Source of the DNA: Lachnospiraceae bacterium UBA3386
Lineage (GTDB): Bacteria; Bacillota; Clostridia; Lachnospirales; Lachnospiraceae
NCBI GenBank assembly: GCA_002358875.1
Contig: DEPS01000093.1
Span: 10,124 to 16,729 of the forward strand
DNA length: 6,606 nt
Direction: 5' to 3'
Shown: positions 1 through 5,865 of the stretch, one piece after another
How the letters are laid out: every line of letters starts with the position of its first letter
How positions within the stretch are numbered: the stretch's first letter is position 1
Notes under the pieces: model-generated
Told to the model about the DNA's origin: nothing
The model's database searches: none
Seen by the model: the letters and a program-made list of their open reading frames with translations, nothing else
Translations under genes and position numbers: made by a program

Positions 1-61
1 CGGGCAAAACATTTAAACTTCTTTCTTGTCTTCTTCCCTGTTTATTCCGGTACCGCCGCAG

Positions 62-98
62 AAAAACCTGCAGACCAAAAGTGTATTGTCGACTGCAG
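62..98 (-). terminator. Probable intrinsic terminator after the MATE gene
   Basis: On the minus strand, about 27 nt past the MATE stop codon, CTGCA (98-94) can pair with TGCAG (72-68). An additional GAC/GTC pairing next to it is offset by a 3-nt bulge. The stem is followed by GTTTTTC (the T run is at 66-62). The stem is short and the loop fairly large, so this is a weaker terminator than those elsewhere in the window. Its position and U-tract fit the end of the MATE transcript. Confidence 0.5.
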
Positions 99-124
99 CC
101 TTATCCTTTCCTGTCAGATCCCTC

Positions 125-1480
125 TCAAAGCGTTTTCACCGTCTTATTGTACAGCCTCAGGAAGAAGAAAACCGAGAGTACGGTGGACATGAGCTCCGCG
201 ATGGGAAAGGCCCACCAGATGAGGGTGACCTCCCCGAAGGAGGCAAGAATCATGGCTACCGGGATCAGAACGACAAGCTGACGCCCGACGGAGACAATCA
301 GGGAGTAGTAGCTGTAGGAAAAGGCCTGAAAAATGGAGCCCATGGCAATACAGGCGCCTGCAAGCCCGAAGGAGATTGAAATGATTCGCAGGGCCGGAAC
401 GCCGATCCGAAGCATTTCCTCGGACGCATTGAACATTCCCAGGAGCACCTGAGGAAAAAGCCGGAAGATGATCGTTCCGCAGAGCATAATACCGACTGCC
501 AGGGCCATGGAAAAGCGGAGCGCTTCCACGATGCGGTCCTTTCTCCTGGCTCCGTAATTATAGGCCAGGACAGGAATCAGACCGTTGTTCAGGCCAAAGA
601 CCGGCATGAAGAAGAAGCTCTGGAGCTTGAAGTACACACCGAACACCGCTGTCGCCGTCTTGGAGAAAGTGCCCAGGATCTGATTCATGGCATAGGTCAT
701 GATCGATCCGATGGACATCATCAGGATGGAGGGCACCGCGACAAAATAAATCTTCCCTATGACGTCCCGGGACGGCTGCAGGATCCGGGAAAAAGAGAAG
801 CGTATATCTTCATTTTTCTTCAGATTGAAATAACAGCCGATGCAGGCAGCCACGCACTGGCCCAGTACCGTCGCCGCCGCTGCCCCCGCAACGCCCATTT
901 TGGGAAAGCCGAAGAGGCCAAAGATCATGATCGGGTCGAAAATGATATTGATGATGGCGCCCGTCCCCTGCGACACCATACTGTAAAAGGTGCGGCCTGT
1001 GGACTGAAGGAGCCTCTCAAATGTGATCTGAAAGATCGCGCCAAACGACAGGCACAGACATATCCCCAGATAAATCGTGCCATATTCCTGAACTGTCCTG
1101 TCGCTGATCTGCGTCCCGATGAAGGGTCCTGCCCCAAAGAGACCGATCAGCAGGAAGAGGATATAAGTCAGAAAGGCCAGGAAAAGTCCGTTGCTGGCCG
1201 CCTCGTCAGCCCGGTCATAATTCTTTTCACCCAATGACTTTGACAAAAGTGCGTTGATGCCGACACCTGTACCGGATGCAAATGAGATCAGAAGGTTCTG
1301 CATCGGAAATGCCAGAGTCACTGCTGTAAGGGCATCCTCGGACAGGCGCGCCACGAACATGCTGTCCACGACGTTATAGAGCGCCTGTACCAGCATTGAC
1401 ACCATCATGGGCAGAGACATGGAAATGATCAGCCTCTTCACCGGCATAACGCCCATCTTGTTTTCTCTCTGTTTTTCCAT
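125..1480 (-). CDS. MATE family multidrug/cation-coupled efflux transporter
   Basis: This 451-residue membrane protein belongs to the MATE (multi-antimicrobial extrusion) family, whose members export cationic drugs, dyes or metabolites in exchange for Na+ or H+. The length is the family norm for two six-helix bundles. Family-typical stretches include the N-terminal segment with ALYNVVDSMFVARL (about 33-46), GTGVGINALLSKSLGEKN (70-87), LLQSTGR (157-163), NIIFDPIMIFG (178-188) and, opening the second bundle, FGLNNGLIPVLAYNYGARR (295-313). The FDP motif and the overall pattern resemble the MepA/DinF-like bacterial branch; I cannot assign a substrate. The start at 1480 is supported by AAGGAAG upstream at short spacing; Met9 is a less likely alternative. 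The gene is intact. It is separated from the upstream OPRT-like gene by a strong hairpin terminator, and a TATAAT box lies just before that hairpin, so it may be transcribed on its own or by read-through. Confidence 0.93.
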   Translation of the reverse strand: MEKQRENKMGVMPVKRLIISMSLPMMVSMLVQALYNVVDSMFVARLSEDALTAVTLAFPMQNLLISFASGTGVGINALLSKSLGEKNYDRADEAASNGLFLAFLTYILFLLIGLFGAGPFIGTQISDRTVQEYGTIYLGICLCLSFGAIFQITFERLLQSTGRTFYSMVSQGTGAIINIIFDPIMIFGLFGFPKMGVAGAAAATVLGQCVAACIGCYFNLKKNEDIRFSFSRILQPSRDVIGKIYFVAVPSILMMSIGSIMTYAMNQILGTFSKTATAVFGVYFKLQSFFFMPVFGLNNGLIPVLAYNYGARRKDRIVEALRFSMALAVGIMLCGTIIFRLFPQVLLGMFNASEEMLRIGVPALRIISISFGLAGACIAMGSIFQAFSYSYYSLIVSVGRQLVVLIPVAMILASFGEVTLIWWAFPIAELMSTVLSVFFFLRLYNKTVKTL

Positions 1481-1515
1481 ACAGCTTCCTTTTCCTTCCT
1501 TTTCCCGGCAAGCCG

Positions 1516-1557
1516 AAAAACCCGATCAGGCGGGTAACAAAATGTTCCCGCCTGATC
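1516..1557 (-). terminator. Strong hairpin terminator, or leader hairpin of the MATE gene
   Basis: GATCAGGCGGG (1557-1547 on the minus strand) is perfectly complementary to CCCGCCTGATC (1534-1524), giving 11 bp. Inside it, GTT/AAC (1546-1544 with 1538-1536) can add three pairs past one bulged base, leaving a 5-nt loop. The stem is followed by GGG and then TTTTT (1520-1516). It lies 51 nt after the OPRT-like stop and 35 nt before the MATE start. On the plus strand no T run follows the stem, so it acts on minus-strand transcripts. It most simply ends the OPRT-like mRNA. Because a candidate promoter lies upstream of it, it could also attenuate MATE transcription. Confidence 0.8.
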
Positions 1558-1572
1558 AGGCCTGCCTTTCTC

Positions 1573-1602
1573 ATTATATGCCATTATCTGCTGCGAAATC
1601 AG
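1573..1602 (-). promoter_or_regulatory. Candidate promoter for the MATE gene
   Basis: A perfect -10 box TATAAT is at 1578-1573 on the minus strand. With an 18-bp spacer the -35 hexamer would be CTGATT (1602-1597), which matches the TTGACA consensus at three positions (the TGA core). It begins a few bases after the OPRT-like stop codon. A transcript would start near 1566, immediately before the hairpin at 1557-1516. The -10 match is good and the -35 is poor, so this is a candidate only. Confidence 0.4.
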
Positions 1603-1608
1603 CACTTT

Positions 1609-2247
1609 TTACAGAGGAGAATACCCGAAGCCGTTGCAGATCGCATCAATACGCTGTCCGGACTGGCACATCTTGCATTTGCCGGGAGCATATGACTTGT
1701 AGTCAGGCAGATCCGCATTTGTATAGAGCGCGTGAATGGGATAATCCTGAACCTTGCTGACAGCGGAATAGATCGCAGAAATACCCACAATGGTACCGCC
1801 GTAATAATTGATCGAATCTCCCGCGCGGGCGATCGTTGCCCCCGTCGTCGTCGATGCCAGAAGCAGCAGGCAGTGCTTGCCGCGGACCATCATCAGGTTG
1901 TTCTCCCGGACGATCATCTGACCGGAGAGGTCATACTCGGGAGTCATGATATAAATTGTCTTGTGCGCATTCATGGACATTATTCCGGCCCGGGTCAGCT
2001 CCTCGGCCATGTATGCGCCGATGACCTCCATACCATCCATGCAAACGATCGTATCCACGATCGTACTGATGACATAATCCCCGCTCATTGCGTGTGCTGC
2101 CGCCATTGCTTCGTTCTGCCTCGTCTTCATTGTCGTCATATCAATATAATAATTAATATGGCTGTTTGGCGTCACGAAATGTCCGGGGATGACTTTCATG
2201 ACGACATCGCGGTGTCGGGTGGAACGCATCTTCGTGTAACTCTGCAT
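1609..2247 (-). CDS. Orotate phosphoribosyltransferase-like protein with non-canonical active site
   Basis: This 212-residue soluble protein has the layout and length of an orotate phosphoribosyltransferase (OPRT, type I PRTase fold). The N-terminal hood resembles the OPRT segment that normally reads like SSGxxSxYYxD: here GHFVTPNSHINYYIDM (22-37). A small-residue helix follows, with DGMEVIGAYMAEELTRAG (71-88), then the PRPP-loop region LLLLASTTTGATI (127-139). OPRTs normally have an acidic pair just before the TTG (as in DDVxTTG), but here the positions read A-S. The usual basic loop of the RKxxKxHG type is also not recognisable; that region reads MTPEYDLSGQMIVREN (101-116). The C-terminus carries CKMC (191-194), reminiscent of the CPLC tail seen in some OPRTs. 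It may therefore be an altered enzyme or a regulatory or salvage relative, and I do not call it pyrE. The start at 2247 was chosen over the upstream 2313 ATG because GAGGGAGG lies 5 nt before it and the 2313 ATG lies at the -10 box. No pyrimidine genes adjoin it. Confidence 0.75.
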   Translation of the reverse strand: MQSYTKMRSTRHRDVVMKVIPGHFVTPNSHINYYIDMTTMKTRQNEAMAAAHAMSGDYVISTIVDTIVCMDGMEVIGAYMAEELTRAGIMSMNAHKTIYIMTPEYDLSGQMIVRENNLMMVRGKHCLLLLASTTTGATIARAGDSINYYGGTIVGISAIYSAVSKVQDYPIHALYTNADLPDYKSYAPGKCKMCQSGQRIDAICNGFGYSPL

Positions 2248-2252
2248 AAAAA

Positions 2253-2310
2253 CCTCCCTCTTACATGTCTTGACTGTCCAGGCTGTGAAAACTACTTTGC
2301 AGATATTATA
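2253..2310 (-). promoter_or_regulatory. Promoter (-10) and ribosome binding site of the OPRT-like gene
   Basis: A perfect TATAAT is at 2310-2305 on the minus strand. No good -35 hexamer stands at 16-18 bp (the candidates read GCCACT or CGCCAC). Upstream lie A/T tracts at 2335-2341, 2346-2356 and 2363-2369 that could act as an UP element or bend the DNA. The start site would be near 2298, giving a leader of about 50 nt that ends in GAGGGAGG (2260-2253), 5 nt from the ATG at 2247. The box rules out the longer reading frame from 2313, whose start codon lies upstream of any transcript from this promoter. Confidence 0.6.
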
Positions 2311-2388
2311 CAATAAAACCAGCCAAAGTGGCGCTTTTTTTATGCAAAATTTTAAACTATTGTTTTTTTCAGCTGAACTCCCTGCCGC

Positions 2389-2423
2389 AAAAAGAGGTCT
2401 GTGCCTTTAGCGGCACAAACCTC
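2389..2423 (-). terminator. Intrinsic terminator (distal of two) after the TRAP operon
   Basis: On the minus strand GAGGT-T-TGTGCC (2423-2412) pairs with GGCACA-G-ACCTC (2405-2394). That gives 11 Watson-Crick pairs around one internal T/G position, which can also wobble in RNA, with a 6-nt loop GCTAAA. TTTTT follows (2393-2389). It stands between the TRAP permease stop and the promoter of the next gene, so it insulates the two units. Confidence 0.88.
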
Positions 2424-2450
2424 ATAAAAAACAGACAGCTATCTCATTTG

Positions 2451-2511
2451 AAAAATCCGGCTGCAGGGTCGGAGCACTTTTGCGCCCCCGGGTAAATGCA
2501 GGATGCAGCCG
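2451..2511 (-). terminator. Terminator-like two-tier hairpin directly after the TRAP permease
   Basis: CGGCTGCA (2511-2504) and TGCAGCCG (2465-2458) form a perfect 8-bp outer stem on the minus strand, followed by GATTTTT (T run 2455-2451). Within the 38-nt loop, GGGGCGC and GTGCTCC can form a 7-bp inner stem around AAAA. Two of its pairs are G:U in minus-strand RNA and would be A/C mismatches on the opposite strand, which supports minus-strand transcription. The outer stem starts 17 nt after the permease stop codon. It works in tandem with the hairpin at 2389-2423. Confidence 0.6.
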
Positions 2512-2527
2512 CGCAGTTTAGAAGAAC

Positions 2528-4738
2528 TCATTTTCTGCGCTTTGCGAGCTGCAGGGCGACGCCTGCCGCGATCACGGCAAGGCCGATAATATCCGTCAGG
2601 CTGCCCGGGTAGATCATCAGAAGTCCGCCCGCGGCTAAAAGGATGCGGTCCAGGACCCCCATATTGGTGAAAAGATAGCCTTCCAGGGAGGCGGCAACGC
2701 CAAAGATTCCGATCAGGGATGTGACCGCAATGATGGCGACCTCTGCAACGCCCGTGTCGATCAGCAGCATGGCAGGGCTGAAGCAGAACACGTAAGGGAT
2801 GATGAAGGCCGCGATAGCCAGCTTGGTGGCGTTGAAGGCCGTCCTCATGGGGTTCGATTTGGCGATAGCACTGCCCGCGTAAGCCGCCAGGGCGACGGGA
2901 GGCGTGATATCCGCGACGATTCCGAAATAGAACACAAAGAAGTGCGCCGCCATGATCGGCACGCCCATCCTTGTCAGGATCGGGGCGCAGGTCGCCGCCA
3001 TGATGCAGTAGGTCGCCGTCGTGGGAACGCCCATGCCAAGCACGATGCAGCAGAGCATGGTCAGGAACAGGGCGATGAACAGCCTGTCCCCTGCAAGGGC
3101 GACGATGGCGTTGATCATTTCATTTGCAAGGCCTGTCATGGTGATCGTTCCGGAAATGATGCCCGCAACGCCGCAGGCCGCGCCCACCGTGATGGTGCCC
3201 TTGCCGCCCGCTTCAAAGGAATCGAAAAACTTGCGGACCGTGAAGCAGTTTCCTGTGTCGTGATCGGCTCCGATCACTGCCTGCAGGAGAGGTCTGTCCG
3301 ACCCGCTCTTCTTCAGATCCCGGACAGCCTTTTTGTAGCTTCCGTCGATCAGGCCGTCGGCAATGCCGACCACGATGGCGGCGATGATGGAATAAGCCGC
3401 CGCGCGCTGCATGGTCATCATATTGTTGGATACCCAGATCACCAGCAGAACAAGGGGCGTAAGAAGGTAGACCTTTCTGATAAGGTGAGTGAATCTGGGG
3501 AGCTGATTCACAGGAATGCCTGTCAGGCTGTATTTTTTCGCCTCCAGATGGACGGCAATAAAGATACCCGTAAAATACAGGATGGCGGGCAGGATCGCGC
3601 GGACAAGCACCTGTGAATAGGGGACGCCCATAATATCCGCCATCAGGAAGGCCGCCGCGCCCATGATCGGGGGCATGATCTGACCGCCTGTAGAGGCCGC
3701 CGCCTCAACAGCACCCGCAAATTCAGACTTATAGCCGGTCTCCTTCATCATGGGGATCGTGACGGAACCGGTCGTAACGGTATTGCCGACAGAGGAGCCG
3801 CTCACCATTCCGCAGAGGGCGGAGGAAATGACCGCGACCTTTGCGGGACCGCCCGCGTAGCGTCCAGCTGCACAGTTAGCCATGTTGATAAAGAACTCGG
3901 AAATGCCTGTGCGCTCCAGGAAAGCGCCGAATATGATAAAGACGACGATGTATTTAGAGCAGACATTGACCGGTGTCGACAAAATTCCTGTCTTTGTGTA
4001 GAAAAGATTGCGGACCAGATATCTCAGGCGCCCTGCAAGGGCAGGATTGGTCAGTCCATAGACGATCGCGTAGATGATGAAAAACATGGCCACGAACAGG
4101 ATGGGCCAGCCCACGCTCCGGCGCGTGACCTCCAAAAGCGCAGCGACACCGATGACCGCGATCACGATCTGGAAGGGCTGGAACCTCGTACCCTGCTGGA
4201 TGATCTGCTCGGCCGCGAAGGTGTAATAGAAAAAGGCCCCGGTTCCCAGAACCATTGCGATTATATCATACCAGGGGATGTAGTTTACCTTCTGCTCTCC
4301 CTTCTTGGCGGGATAGGTCAAAAAGCCCAGCAGGATGATCAGCCCCATAAAGGAAGTGAGGCGAATCTCCTCGAGAAAAGTCGCAAACAGAGTTACCCAG
4401 ATACAGAACAGGGAAAATCCGATCAGGACAGCCTTTACGATCAGAGCCGGCGTTCCCCGCCATACGCGGACATTGGACTCTCTGTCATATTTGCGCATGA
4501 CCTCTTCCAGATCTTCCTGCATAACCTCGTGATTGCTGTTCCTTTCATCCACAAGCTCATTGAGGATCACGCTCTGATCCTTCTTTTTTCCAGTGTTGGA
4601 ATTACCGCTTACGCTCTTGCTGATGGCACTGCTGCCGGTTCTGCTGCTCTTAGAGACACTGCTTCCGGTGCTGCTTCTGCTTATATTACTGTTTCCGCTC
4701 CCGCTGCCGCTTCTGTTCTTATTCTTCTTTCTGCTCAT
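2528..4738 (-). CDS. TRAP transporter fused permease (small + large subunits), TAXI-associated type
   Basis: This 736-residue inner-membrane protein combines the small (DctQ-like, 4TM) and large (DctM-like, 12TM) TRAP subunits, the usual form for permeases that work with TAXI binding proteins. TRAP systems import organic acids and similar solutes with an ion gradient rather than ATP. Hydrophobic helices of the first part lie at roughly 98-143, 156-175, 189-203 and 212-229. The DctM-like core runs about 255-650, with signature stretches GSSVGNTVTTGSVTIP (314-329) and GGQIMPPIMGAAAF (351-364) in its first half. GMGVPTTATYCIMAA (568-582) and FGIVADITPPVALAAYAG (605-622) are the matching stretches in the second half. 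Further hydrophobic segments follow at about 645-731. The first about 54 residues are an unusual Ser/Gly/Asn-rich basic tail (19 Ser in the first 50), followed by an acidic stretch at about 60-86. The ATG overlaps the stop of the TAXI gene by 4 bp (ATGA), indicating translational coupling. The substrate cannot be read from the sequence. Confidence 0.95.
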   Translation of the reverse strand: MSRKKNKNRSGSGSGNSNISRSSTGSSVSKSSRTGSSAISKSVSGNSNTGKKKDQSVILNELVDERNSNHEVMQEDLEEVMRKYDRESNVRVWRGTPALIVKAVLIGFSLFCIWVTLFATFLEEIRLTSFMGLIILLGFLTYPAKKGEQKVNYIPWYDIIAMVLGTGAFFYYTFAAEQIIQQGTRFQPFQIVIAVIGVAALLEVTRRSVGWPILFVAMFFIIYAIVYGLTNPALAGRLRYLVRNLFYTKTGILSTPVNVCSKYIVVFIIFGAFLERTGISEFFINMANCAAGRYAGGPAKVAVISSALCGMVSGSSVGNTVTTGSVTIPMMKETGYKSEFAGAVEAAASTGGQIMPPIMGAAAFLMADIMGVPYSQVLVRAILPAILYFTGIFIAVHLEAKKYSLTGIPVNQLPRFTHLIRKVYLLTPLVLLVIWVSNNMMTMQRAAAYSIIAAIVVGIADGLIDGSYKKAVRDLKKSGSDRPLLQAVIGADHDTGNCFTVRKFFDSFEAGGKGTITVGAACGVAGIISGTITMTGLANEMINAIVALAGDRLFIALFLTMLCCIVLGMGVPTTATYCIMAATCAPILTRMGVPIMAAHFFVFYFGIVADITPPVALAAYAGSAIAKSNPMRTAFNATKLAIAAFIIPYVFCFSPAMLLIDTGVAEVAIIAVTSLIGIFGVAASLEGYLFTNMGVLDRILLAAGGLLMIYPGSLTDIIGLAVIAAGVALQLAKRRK

Positions 4739-5721
4739 TCCTTTTCCCCCTTATCTTCCGCCAGCGTTTCCACCTGGACTCCGTGTTCGGCATAATACCT
4801 GGCCGCGCCGGCATGGAACGGGACGGCGATCCCGCTCGTAGCGTTCTCGATCGAAAGCTCAGCGCCCTTGGCGTTCTCAAGCGCAATTTCCTCCTTGTGA
4901 TCGAAGACCGCGGAAGTCAGGGCATAGACGACGTCCTCATCCAGATCCGCATCCACCACCATGGTCGCCTTGATCGTGATGGTCTCAATGGCTTCCTCCT
5001 GGCCGGGATAGGTGCCCGCAGGGATCTCCAGCGGTGCGTAGTAGGGGCAGATCTCCATGATCTTTTCCCGAAGCTCACCGTTGATCGGGATCAGATTGAC
5101 GCCGTTGGTGGTCGCAAGCTCCGTGATCGCGGAGGTGGGGGCGCCCGCCACTATAAAGGCGGCATCGATCTGGCCGTCCTTTAAGGCCTCTTTACTGTCG
5201 TCAAAGCTCTGGTACTGGGGCTTGATCCCGTCCACCCCGATGCCGGAGGCTTCCAGAATGTCCACTGCGTTGAAATAGACGCCCGATCCCGGTGCGCCGA
5301 TGGAGACGCTCCGTCCCTTTAGGTCCTCGACACTCTTGATCTCATCCTTCATGGTGATGAGCTGGACTGTCTCCGCGTACAGGGCTCCCAGAACACGGAA
5401 ATCCCTGCAGGGGCCGTCCGTCTCAAAGGATTTGCTTCCCTCCCAGGCATAGGTCATGACGTCCGACTGGGTAAAGCCCATCTGGTAGTCCCCGTCCCCG
5501 ATACTCTGGATATTGGCCTTGGACGCGGACGTCGAAACAGCCGTGACGCTGTATCCGGTATAGTTTTTCATATACTGGGCCAGCACTCCACCGAATGCGT
5601 AATAAGTGCCTGCCGTTCCGCCGGTCCCCATCATCATCCGCTGGCCGCCGCAGCCTGCAAGAGACACTGCGCAGACCAGGACAAGCACTCCGGTGATCAG
5701 TTTTCGTAATCCTCTCTTCAT
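4735..5721 (-). CDS. TAXI family TRAP transporter solute-binding lipoprotein
   Basis: This is the 328-residue extracytoplasmic binding protein that delivers substrate to the fused permease encoded directly downstream. The N-terminus is a lipoprotein signal: basic MKRGLRK, a hydrophobic core, then lipobox LAGC with the modified Cys at 24. The mature part opens with the TAXI signature GTGGTAGTYYAFGGVLAQ (32-49). It continues through the first lobe (IQSIGDGDYQMGFTQSD, 71-87), EDLKGRSVSIGAPGSG (132-147) and IDAAFIVAGAPTSAI (185-199), and ends with the family-typical PFHAGAARYYAEHG (301-314). Characterised TAXI proteins bind acidic amino acids or dicarboxylates, but many are unassigned and I cannot infer the ligand here. 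The start at 5721 is preferred over an upstream in-frame ATG at 5817, because only it places the signal peptide at the N-terminus. The full AAAGGAGGG site lies 12 nt before the ATG, which is long; GAAGG nearer the start may serve instead. The 3' end overlaps the permease start (ATGA). Confidence 0.95.
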   Translation of the reverse strand: MKRGLRKLITGVLVLVCAVSLAGCGGQRMMMGTGGTAGTYYAFGGVLAQYMKNYTGYSVTAVSTSASKANIQSIGDGDYQMGFTQSDVMTYAWEGSKSFETDGPCRDFRVLGALYAETVQLITMKDEIKSVEDLKGRSVSIGAPGSGVYFNAVDILEASGIGVDGIKPQYQSFDDSKEALKDGQIDAAFIVAGAPTSAITELATTNGVNLIPINGELREKIMEICPYYAPLEIPAGTYPGQEEAIETITIKATMVVDADLDEDVVYALTSAVFDHKEEIALENAKGAELSIENATSGIAVPFHAGAARYYAEHGVQVETLAEDKGEKE

Positions 5722-5865
5722 TCCTGCCTTCTTCCCTCCTTTATTATCTGTCCTCACCTCCACGATGTGCGATGCCAGGCACCGCTTTAACCGACGATGC
5801 AGCCATGAAAACGGCATGGTCTCTTTTCACAGCGCGGAGGTTTTTTCAGCCGCGTTTTCCCGGCC
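5722..5865 (-). promoter_or_regulatory. Structured 144-bp spacer / leader before the TAXI gene
   Basis: The gap between the cytidylate-kinase-like stop and the TAXI start contains several short self-complementary elements: CGCGG/CCGCG (5850-5854 with 5833-5837), CCATG/CATGG with a 7-nt loop (5803-5819) and GTGC/GCAC (5767-5782). None is followed by a U-tract on the minus strand, so I see no convincing terminator, and no good promoter pair. The 3' part is purine-rich and carries AAAGGAGGG (5742-5734). The simplest view is an untranslated spacer within one operon, possibly with processing or stability hairpins. Confidence 0.3.

Noticed and set aside
1..12. Possible start (ATG at 12-10, minus strand) of a further gene at the left edge
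   Set aside because: Only four codons are visible, and the upstream AAGAAG is a weak binding site, so there is too little to support a gene.
1732..2316. Long plus-strand open frame opposite the OPRT-like gene
   Set aside because: It is antisense to a gene with clear family motifs and a good RBS; its translation is rich in His, Arg and Asp with no recognisable domain, as expected of a shadow frame.
2321..2341. GCCA/TGGC hairpin followed by a T run on the plus strand
   Set aside because: A 4-bp stem is too weak for a terminator and no plus-strand transcript is expected here; the T run is better read as an A tract behind the minus-strand promoter.
2942..3616. Plus-strand open frame of 224 codons inside the TRAP permease gene
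   Set aside because: It lies wholly antisense to conserved DctM-like signature segments, and its translation is His/Arg/Asp/Gly-rich without family features.
5744..5806. Possible 20-codon leader ORF on the minus strand before the TAXI gene
   Set aside because: It has no convincing Shine-Dalgarno site, no run of regulatory codons, and no terminator/antiterminator pair following it.
5722..5817. In-frame N-terminal extension of the TAXI protein from an ATG at 5817
   Set aside because: It would bury the lipoprotein signal peptide 32 residues inside the protein, and the strong AAAGGAGGG lies downstream of it, near the start at 5721.
5833..5858. CGCGG/CCGCG hairpin followed by TTTT on the plus strand
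   Set aside because: The stem is only 5 bp and the T run is short, and no plus-strand gene exists for it to terminate.
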